Source: Pyrobaculum sp.
GTDB lineage: Archaea; Thermoproteota; Thermoprotei; Thermoproteales; Thermoproteaceae
DNA: 6,041 nt
Direction of reading: 5' to 3'
Assembly (NCBI GenBank): GCA_009903905.1
Contig: WYEI01000153.1
Location: 1 to 6,041, forward strand
This document shows positions 1 through 4,977 of this stretch, one piece after another. A program made the translations under genes and the position numbers. The stretch's first letter is position 1. Each line of letters begins with the position of its first letter. A model generated the notes under the pieces. It did no database searches, was not told the DNA's origin, and saw nothing but the letters and a program-made list of their open reading frames with translations.

Positions 1-492
1 CCCGTTGCTTTGTATAAGGTGTATGCATCTCTCCGCCACCTCTCTCTATATCTGTCGAAGGGGAGCAGGAGGGCGGCGGGGGAGAGTCTAATCCTCACGC
101 CGCGTAGCTCCTCGCCTACGTCGACGCGTGGGAACCTCATCCTGGCGCCGAGGCTCAGACTGCGCCTCTCTACATACGCCCTCCACTCCTCTCCGTGTTC
201 CCCCTCGAACTTGACGCCGTGGAGGAGGTCAGGCGAGCTCTGTGGATACTCGAAAAAGAAGTCCACTAGAGAGTAGAGATCCCCAACGTCAAACAACTTC
301 ATCTTGCGCATAATCGTCTCTACGCACCTCCAGCCCAACAGCTCCTCCCAGGCGCGGGGGTCGCGGTGGATCAGTATAGAGGGGTCTACGTCAGGTCGGC
401 AGATCATAGCCCCGCGCGCGGCGTTGCTACGTCGGACAGCAACACAGCTGGCTTCGCCGTCCCCAGCGCAGACGCGCCGCGGCGCATGAACA
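1..492 (-). CDS. Unrecognised protein, 5' part; runs off left edge, one frame break near its start
   Basis: A minus-strand frame is open from about 515 to position 1 with no stop, so the gene continues beyond the window. From ATG 407 it gives at least 135 residues of convincing protein: it begins MICRPDVDPSILIHRDPRAW and has GWRCVETIMRKMKLFDVGDLYSLVDFFF and a charged, Arg-rich C-terminal part. Two N-termini are possible. In the same frame, GTG 512 or TTG 497 gives a Cys/Arg-rich leader. One base out of frame, ATG 492 gives MFMRRGASALGTAKPAVLLSDVATPRAG, which looks more like protein and ends at a TGA overlapping ATG 407. One extra G in the four-G run (410-413) would fuse it in frame. ATG 492 also has a T-rich TATA-like box at leaderless spacing, so I prefer it. 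No catalytic motif or membrane segment is visible. It might belong to the Pyrobaculum paREP2 paralogues, known for frameshifted members, but this is a weak guess. Confidence 0.7.
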
Positions 493-514
493 TACAAAAC
501 GCCAAGAAACACTC

Positions 515-527
515 TCTAAAAAATACA
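515..527 (-). promoter_or_regulatory. TATA-like box for the left-edge gene
   Basis: Read on the minus strand this is TGTATTTTTTAGA. The T-rich core (about 517-525) lies 25-30 bases upstream of ATG 492, the usual distance between an archaeal TATA box and the transcription start. The transcript would then begin at or very near the ATG, giving a leaderless mRNA as is common in Pyrobaculum. No ribosome binding site is seen before ATG 492, which fits. The box assignment is inference. Confidence 0.4.
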
Positions 528-568
528 CTAGTTATACCAAACACAAACAAGACGCACTTCCCCAAAAC

Positions 569-578
569 TTTTTTAAAA
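569..578. promoter_or_regulatory. Symmetric T/A-rich element (TTTTTTAAAA)
   Basis: This run contains the palindrome TTTTAAAA (571-578) in the most AT-rich part of the left intergenic strip. It could serve as a TATA box in either direction. On the minus strand transcription would start near 545, giving the left-edge gene a leader of about 50 bases. On the plus strand it would start near 600, where I see no convincing gene. It is an alternative to the box at 515-527. Confidence 0.25.
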
Positions 579-595
579 CACAATATAGAAATGTA

Positions 596-802
596 TCACA
601 TATAGCTTGAAAGTTTTTGTGAAGTGTCTCTCCCAGTAGGACCGCCGCGGAGATGCCGAAGCGAGAAGCTTCCAACGCCTGCACCTCTAGCCTCATTCAC
701 GGCCTGCCGCCCTCTCCTTGCGCTATTAGCCGTCTCGGCGCCTTTATCCATAACGCCGCGGACATCCACATGAGAGGCCAAGGAGATCCCTACAATCACC
801 AC
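596..802 (-). CDS. Small hypothetical ORF, 68 residues, uncertain
   Basis: A GTG-initiated minus-strand frame starting MVIVGISLASHVDVRGVMDK and ending SSYM. Its first 45 or so codons have mostly purine first positions, as real coding sequence does, and the translation has a natural start. The last 20 codons are Arg/Ser/Gly-rich and look less like protein. The GTG overlaps the TGA of the preceding minus-strand frame (stop at 796-798), an arrangement typical of coupled genes, but both frames are short and unrecognised. It could be a gene remnant or chance. Confidence 0.25.
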   Translation of the reverse strand: MVIVGISLASHVDVRGVMDKGAETANSARRGRQAVNEARGAGVGSFSLRHLRGGPTGRDTSQKLSSYM

Positions 803-948
803 ACATCTTCAAAATCTCGGGGGTATTGTGCAGGCGGTTCAAGTTCTAGGCCTATAGGGGTCTTGCGGCAGTTACGCCACACATCACATTCGCAGATTTG
901 CGCCCTCTCCGTCAACGTGTGGAGAGGTCTGCAGGAGGTTAGACCGCC
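796..948 (-). CDS. Small hypothetical ORF or gene fragment with CxCx5C cluster
   Basis: A minus-strand frame open from a TAA at 949-951 to a TGA at 796-798. The only plausible start is TTG at 915, giving 39 residues. The product has a natural composition: a Cys cluster ICECDVWRNC (C-x-C-x5-C) followed by RKTPIGLELEPPAQYPRDF and a terminal EDVW. The Cys spacing could be half of a metal-binding knuckle, but no second pair is present in this frame. A weak TTTTAA sequence lies at about 950-955. I do not recognise a family. It may be the 3' end of a larger decayed gene whose upstream part is lost. Confidence 0.33.
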   Translation of the reverse strand, partial: GGLTSCRPLHTLTERAQICECDVWRNCRKTPIGLELEPPAQYPRDFEDVW

Positions 949-989
949 TTAAAAGGCCATGTGGCCGCGTGTTGTGGAAATCTGGCCGC

Positions 990-1008
990 GCCGGACCTGC
1001 GGTCCGGC
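990..1008. repeat. Perfect hairpin, 8-bp arms, 3-base loop
   Basis: GCCGGACC (990-997), loop TGC, GGTCCGGC (1001-1008). All eight pairs are Watson-Crick and seven are G-C, so it would be stable even at high temperature. It lies in a stretch without an intact gene. No T-tract follows, so it is not an obvious terminator. It may be part of a small RNA or a relic of a mobile element end. Confidence 0.5.
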
Positions 1009-1048
1009 TTGAGACAGAGGGCGGAAGCCCCTTCAATCTTATGAGTGA

Positions 1049-1211
1049 CGAGTCTACGTCGTGGAGAGACAAGTCGCCGGTGGGCGCATGTACAGGCGCG
1101 GTTTATAGCCGGATGAGGGGGCTTCGACGGCGAGATCTGCTGGAACCCGCGGTAGGCGCCTTGACGTAGCGTTATGGAGACGTCGCCGTGACCGTGGAGA
1201 GACTAGAGTAG
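1049..1211 (+). pseudogene. Plus-strand protein-like remnant with stops and a frame change
   Basis: Two adjacent pieces read like protein. Frame starting at 1049 gives RVYVVERQVAGGRMYRRGL, bounded by TGA (1046-1048) and TAG (1106-1108). The frame through 1125 gives RRRDLLEPAVGALT, a TAG at 1167-1169, then RYGDVAVTVERLE and a TAG at 1209-1211. The pattern of an amphipathic segment, one in-frame stop and a second sensible segment is what a decayed gene shows. The family is unknown. It may belong to the same ancestral gene as the remnant at 1556-2040, but nothing joins them across the AT-rich and GC-rich stretch between. Confidence 0.3.
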
Positions 1212-1292
1212 CGGCGCCAGTCTCGGAGCCGGACAGAAGCGGACAAACAAATTACGATGACGAACAACAGCCTCGATATTACCTCCACATTA

Positions 1293-1310
1293 ATACTCAT
1301 TATACTCATT
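1293..1310. repeat. Tandem 9-bp direct repeat (ATACTCATT x2)
   Basis: Two perfect, directly abutting copies of ATACTCATT occupy 1293-1301 and 1302-1310, three bases upstream of the TATA-like TTAAAAA at 1313-1319. A tandem repeat at this position could be a binding site for a regulator or occupy the BRE region, but a chance duplication in AT-rich sequence is also possible. Confidence 0.6.
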
Positions 1311-1320
1311 TGTTAAAAAC
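1311..1320 (+). promoter_or_regulatory. TATA-like box upstream of the GC-rich folded segment
   Basis: The sequence TGTTAAAAAC is centred near 1316. The usual archaeal spacing of about 26 bases places a transcription start near 1341, exactly where the sequence changes from AT-rich to the G-rich 5' arm of the predicted stem. The coincidence of box and boundary is the argument; activity is inferred. Confidence 0.35.
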
Positions 1321-1340
1321 CCGTACGTAACACTTTTACG

Positions 1341-1420
1341 AGGGGCGGGGGCCCGGGTCCGTGGCCAGCGCTCATCAAGATCAGCGGCTTATACATCTGT
1401 CACGCCCGGCCCCCGTCCAC
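1341..1420 (+). ncRNA. Candidate structured small RNA (GC-rich bulged stem)
   Basis: Bases 1343-1352 pair with 1409-1418 (10 bp, one G-U). After a bulged C (1353), 1354-1357 pair with 1405-1408 (CGGG/CCCG). After a two-base bulge (TC), 1360-1363 pair with 1401-1404 (CGTG/CACG). The enclosed 37 bases can form a small CGCT/AGCG hairpin (1369-1372 with 1383-1386). In hyperthermophiles, stable RNAs stand out as GC-rich islands, and this one is flanked by AT-rich DNA with a TATA-like box at the right distance upstream and a T-tract at 1497-1506 downstream. It lacks a T-arm and CCA-side geometry, so it is not a tRNA, and I see no SRP or RNase P signature. The strand is chosen from the promoter only. 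Confidence 0.32.
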
Positions 1421-1436
1421 GTATATACTTACGCCG

Positions 1437-1455
1437 ACGTTTTATATGTAAACGT
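1437..1455. promoter_or_regulatory. TATA-like box enclosed in a 6-bp inverted repeat
   Basis: Perfect arms ACGTTT (1437-1442) and AAACGT (1450-1455) flank TATATGT (1443-1449), so a TATA-like core sits at the centre of a dyad. This is the arrangement of an operator where a dimeric repressor would block TBP. On the plus strand, transcription would begin near 1470, upstream of the remnant at 1556-2040. On the minus strand it would run into the GC-rich folded segment. Confidence 0.35.
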
Positions 1456-1496
1456 GATCTCAAGGACGGTATAATTCTTGTAATGTCCCCACACTC

Positions 1497-1506
1497 TTTT
1501 TGTTTT
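1497..1506 (+). terminator. T-rich tract, possible archaeal terminator
   Basis: TTTTTGTTTT on the plus strand with no strong hairpin directly before it. Archaeal RNA polymerase can terminate on such T-runs. It would end a transcript begun near 1341 or 1470. The evidence is composition and position only. Confidence 0.25.
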
Positions 1507-1555
1507 AGCCGCGGCTGTAGTTTATGCAGAGTCTCCCGCCTGGCGGGGCCGCTGA

Positions 1556-2040
1556 GACTTCGACCACCTGTACACTAGGCTGGGGGCTAAGTCCGCGTTT
1601 ATGTGGTTCGACGGCGTGGTTAAGGCGTTGAGGACGCCGGAGGCAAGAGGCAGGCTGGCGCACTTCGCGTGGTTTGAACGCATGGGGGTTTCTACACACG
1701 CCGCCTAAGGCCTGCGGGCAGAGAGCGGCGGAGAGAAGAGACGTCCTACAAGCTGTCGGGAGGAGGCTAAAAGCTCCTCCACGAGCTGGACGGATGCGCA
1801 GTCGAGACGAGGGCCGTGAGGGGAAGGTCTCTGCCGGAAACGCCGTTCGGCGTCAGACTGGCGGAGTCAGGTGATCTAACTACCTGCAGATCTCTCCACA
1901 TGCCGAGAGAAGCCGCAGGGTTGTTGAGGAGACATGGCGGTTGTGAAGACGCGGGACTGGTGTGGCAACTATACGCGCCGCCAGCGACGAGATAAAGCAG
2001 TTTGAGACCCGTGGCGTCAAAGTAAGCCCAGCCGCGGGAG
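1556..2040 (+). pseudogene. Decayed plus-strand gene, frames broken by a G-run and a stop
   Basis: From just after a TGA at 1553 the frame gives DFDHLYTRLGAKSAF, MWFDGVVKALRTPEARGRL and AHFAWFERMG, clearly protein-like. It then breaks at the five-G run 1684-1688. Adding one G would lead into the next frame, GFYTRRLRPAGRERRREETS, which has a TAA at 1768-1770, then continues KLLHELDGCAVETRAV and on through MPREAAGLLRRHGGCEDAG and LVWQLYAPPA to a TAA at 1993-1995. A further one-base shift gives SDEIKQFETRGVKVSPA up to about 2040. So the remnant spans about 160 codons with one internal stop and two frame changes. The family is not recognised; it could be a relic of a paREP2-like paralogue. It ends against the 3' end of the convergent large gene (stop codon 2047-2049), with only a few bases between. 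Confidence 0.45.
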
Positions 2041-2046
2041 GCGCCG

Positions 2047-4977
2047 CTAGAAGTGGTAGTAGTACAGCTTCAACAGAGCCAGCCTACAACCCTCGTTGTT
2101 TAGGTCGTCGCAGTTCTTGTAGACGGTGCGGAAAAGTGGCTGATTCACGTTGTCCCCATATGCCACAGAGCCCAGCAGACCGTGTAGTCTAATCGCGTCG
2201 GCCCTACCCTCCACAGCCGCCAACAACATGAAGACAAGCTGTGCCGCAGAGGATATGGGCGTCAGGACTTCCACTAGAGTCCTCCCATCCGCCCTATCCA
2301 GCAAGGGACGCGCCCCAGCCACTACTTTCTCTATAACTGATCTCAAAATCTCGGTGGTTACTCGATCGCCTGCGGCGGCCGCCACGGCGTTAACGCAGAG
2401 TTCGGTCTTGAATAATTTGGCGCATTCTTCAAGGGCCCTGTCTCTCTGCAGGCGGCCAGCCAGCATCGATATAGCCGGTCGAAACTCCGGTAAAATCAAC
2501 GACTCAAACACGTCCACAACCTCTTTCAGTCTCGCCCCCTCCCCCACGCCGAGGAGCCTAAGCATAAGCCGAGTAGCCACTGAGACCTCCGGACGGTAGT
2601 CCAGCAGCTGCCGTAGCTTTTTCAATAACTCCTCTGCCATCTCCTTGTCGCCGGAGGCCGCCAGATAGACTAGATACTCGCTGAGTCTGCCGGCCGCCGT
2701 TGCTAAGTATTCCGCGATTAGATCTGGGTGTTTCTCCGCCTCCTTCCACAGCTCCTGGAAGCCTTTAGCTCTCTCCAGAAGCTCTCCCCAGCTTTTTGCG
2801 GCGAGGATGCGGGCCCTAAGAGCAAGGCTACGGGCGGTCATATAGTTTTCCAACTGCTTCAGCTTTCTTTGCATATCCGCCTCCTTTTCGAAGTCTTCTG
2901 CCGCCTCTTCTAGCTTCTTTTCGTCTAGCTCGCCTTTTTCGTCAAGGGCGTGGACCAGCTTGTAGCGGGCCAGCACATACTTGAACCAAGCACTCACATT
3001 CTCGACCACTCCCCCGGCATTGCCTGTGACGTTGCGTCTCTCCACCCACTCGGCGTAGTCCGCGTCGCTTTTCGCTATTTCGCTCAACTCCTCTGGATGA
3101 GCCGCCGCCTCGTCTAACACGCTCCTCACGGCTTCGACCTCTCTTTCAAGGTCGCCTATGCCGCAGTACCTCTGCACGTGCCGTGCCAAGTCGTCACTTT
3201 CCAAAGCCACAGCCAGCACACGCGCCCTAGCTGTGGTGTCGAAGAGACGATGTGCCGAGAGGCCGCTCCCCGGCGCCGTAGCGGCGCTACGCCTTCTAAT
3301 CTCGCTGTACAGCTGGCACATATCAGCCACAGCCTCCCCCCGGCGATCCCAGATGTATGCCGAGTATTTTCTCAGCAGGTTTGAGTAGGCGGCAACAGCC
3401 TCCACCAGAGGCCAGAAGCGCTCCGCCTCAAGGAGGCGGCTCCTGAGCTGTTGCAAAGCGTCGTAGAGGTACCACACGGTTTCTTGATCCAGCGTCCTTA
3501 GCTCTGAGACCGTGGCCAACAGAGAGACGTAGCTATGCGGCGCCTTCTCGCCCAGAGACCGCAACGCCGCCAAAACCGGCAACACCGCCCTCGGATAGGC
3601 TACCCACTGCACCGCAGAAGACGCCGCGTAGAGCAACAAGTCGGCCGTCTCTCCATCCACCTCGCCCCCGGCGGCCAACGCGGCAAGACCCAAGGCGTAA
3701 ATGGCCTCGGCCAACGTGATGTCTCCCCTTCTCCACCTTGCCAACAGTCTCTCCGCCGTTTTCTTCGTAGCTTTTATGATCTCTGCGTCTGTGTAAGGGG
3801 TGAGCATGTTTAATTCTCTTATGGACATCAGTTGTGCTACGCCTATTGAAAGCGGCGGCATCACGCCGTCTATCGCCAAGTAATCATCCACGGCGCAGGA
3901 CTCCGAGACATCTCCCAAGACCTCTGCAACGTGTTCTGGCGGCTTCGTCGTAGGCAACACGAGATATCCAGCCAACGCGAAGCCAGCAATGAAGGCCGCC
4001 CTGCGCCAACAACCCCTGACCTCGCCGCTCTTGAAAACAGCGGCAAGTCTCCTGACGACAAAAGCCAGCAGAGCCACCGCTGATATACGGCCCTCCTCCG
4101 GGACGCCGAGCTTGGCGAGGGTTTCGGCGCCTTCTTTCAACACCTCGCCGCGGGCCCAGTCCAGCGCCTTGATTAAGTCGCTTAGTGCCTTTTTGTAGGG
4201 CTTCTTCGTCTCTTCGCCGTTTAGGCTGGCTAGGTCTCTCAGCGCCTCCTCCACTAGGTCTTCGTGTTGTTGTGCGAGCCATTTGGCTATGGGCTCCAGC
4301 GCCTCTTCCCTCAGAGACTCCAGGCTGGCGTCTTCCAGCTCCTCCGGCTTTAAGAAACGCCAGACTCCGTGATATACCGCCTTTGTAACGTACGTCACGC
4401 CAACCGGCACCGGGCCAAAGACGGCGTGTAGGAGGGGCGGCACCGCGACCTTCCTAGCCAAGTCGCCACTGCCACGAAGCAACACGTGCCAGATGTAGTG
4501 GGCGAAGAAGACCCTTGGCTCTCTCTTCGCCTCCTCCACAGCCCTCTCCACACTCTCTACCTTACACCCGTTGTCCCTCAGCCAGAGGCCGGCGTATCTG
4601 GCGGCTAGCGTGTATCCGCCGTCTAACTGCGCTATCTTCTCCGCCAGTATTCTTAACTTTTCTCTCGGCGTTTTTCTGCAACCGGAGTATTCGTATATAA
4701 TCTCCGTCAGAAACTCCGCATCTCTAAGGTCGAGGGGGAGGACGTATCTCTCAGCCCTTTTCTTCACCTCGCCGTCTAATGCGTTGTAGAGGTCGTCGGG
4801 AATAACCGCCAGCACCAGGACCTGTCCCCTGTTCTCCTCAGCAAATTTCAGCAACTCCTCAAGCGCGGCAGACGCCGCGGCGGCCGCCGCCTGCGTCGTC
4901 TCGGCATATGCGCCTGGCTCTATAGTAGAACTCAAGAGGAGACGGATCAAAGACGGCGACCAGCCGCACCTCCTCAA
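2047..4977 (-). CDS. Large P-loop NTPase, C-terminal part (rest of core plus helical solenoid)
   Basis: This frame is open for 977 codons to TAG at 2047-2049. Its first possible start, TTG 4977, lies inside Walker B-coding sequence read in the other frame, so the first 19 residues are almost certainly not made. Real protein begins at EPGAYAETTQ (codon 4920-4918), which follows FDPSPLEFYY of the upstream frame when one base is skipped. Numbering from GTG 6022, residues 401-415 (VLVLAVIPDDLYNAL) look like the strand and turn after Walker B (sensor-1 region), then RYVLPLDLRDAEFLTEI resembles the lid segment of STAND and MNS-type archaeal ATPases. The remaining 850 or so residues are almost wholly helical, Ala/Leu/Glu/Arg-rich, like an alpha-solenoid. 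A hydrophobic helix AAFIAGFALAGYLVLP lies near 674-690 and a charged coiled coil (EKKLEEAAEDFEKEADMQRK) near 1030-1060. Nothing indicates a signal peptide. Function is unknown: a regulatory or sensor ATPase is inferred. With the upstream part it forms one gene of about 1,324 codons. Confidence 0.85.
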   Translation of the reverse strand: MRRCGWSPSLIRLLLSSTIEPGAYAETTQAAAAAASAALEELLKFAEENRGQVLVLAVIPDDLYNALDGEVKKRAERYVLPLDLRDAEFLTEIIYEYSGCRKTPREKLRILAEKIAQLDGGYTLAARYAGLWLRDNGCKVESVERAVEEAKREPRVFFAHYIWHVLLRGSGDLARKVAVPPLLHAVFGPVPVGVTYVTKAVYHGVWRFLKPEELEDASLESLREEALEPIAKWLAQQHEDLVEEALRDLASLNGEETKKPYKKALSDLIKALDWARGEVLKEGAETLAKLGVPEEGRISAVALLAFVVRRLAAVFKSGEVRGCWRRAAFIAGFALAGYLVLPTTKPPEHVAEVLGDVSESCAVDDYLAIDGVMPPLSIGVAQLMSIRELNMLTPYTDAEIIKATKKTAERLLARWRRGDITLAEAIYALGLAALAAGGEVDGETADLLLYAASSAVQWVAYPRAVLPVLAALRSLGEKAPHSYVSLLATVSELRTLDQETVWYLYDALQQLRSRLLEAERFWPLVEAVAAYSNLLRKYSAYIWDRRGEAVADMCQLYSEIRRRSAATAPGSGLSAHRLFDTTARARVLAVALESDDLARHVQRYCGIGDLEREVEAVRSVLDEAAAHPEELSEIAKSDADYAEWVERRNVTGNAGGVVENVSAWFKYVLARYKLVHALDEKGELDEKKLEEAAEDFEKEADMQRKLKQLENYMTARSLALRARILAAKSWGELLERAKGFQELWKEAEKHPDLIAEYLATAAGRLSEYLVYLAASGDKEMAEELLKKLRQLLDYRPEVSVATRLMLRLLGVGEGARLKEVVDVFESLILPEFRPAISMLAGRLQRDRALEECAKLFKTELCVNAVAAAAGDRVTTEILRSVIEKVVAGARPLLDRADGRTLVEVLTPISSAAQLVFMLLAAVEGRADAIRLHGLLGSVAYGDNVNQPLFRTVYKNCDDLNNEGCRLALLKLYYYHF

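Noticed and set aside
653..952. Plus-strand open frame of 99 codons
   Set aside because: The translation is rich in Ser, Cys and His with no hydrophobic core, unlike the neighbouring proteins, and the opposite strand gives more protein-like readings over much of it.
1366..1390. C/D box guide RNA on the minus strand (CTGA, three bases, TGATGA)
   Set aside because: The internal D' and C' look right, but I find no good terminal C box or D box at the expected spacing.
1343..1418. tRNA
   Set aside because: The acceptor-like stem continues inward as one long bulged helix; there is no D-arm, T-arm with TTC, or plausible anticodon arm.
2150..2599. Plus-strand open frame of 149 codons and other plus-strand frames within 2150-5573
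   Set aside because: They are shadows of the minus-strand NTPase gene; Ser/Pro/Arg-rich translations with no domain features.
4862..4900. GC-rich alternating GCG/GCC tract as a special element
   Set aside because: It is explained by a run of alanine codons (residues 378-386) in the NTPase gene.
4915..4930. Programmed +1 translational frameshift
   Set aside because: No run-stop, slippery run or rare-codon pause that I know from described cases is visible, so mutation or sequencing error is simpler. Kept only as a possibility.
4921..4977. TTG 4977 as a genuine start of an independent downstream protein
   Set aside because: It lies within Walker B coding sequence of the other frame, and the 19 residues before EPGAY (RRCGWSPSLIRLLLSSTI) are an out-of-frame reading.
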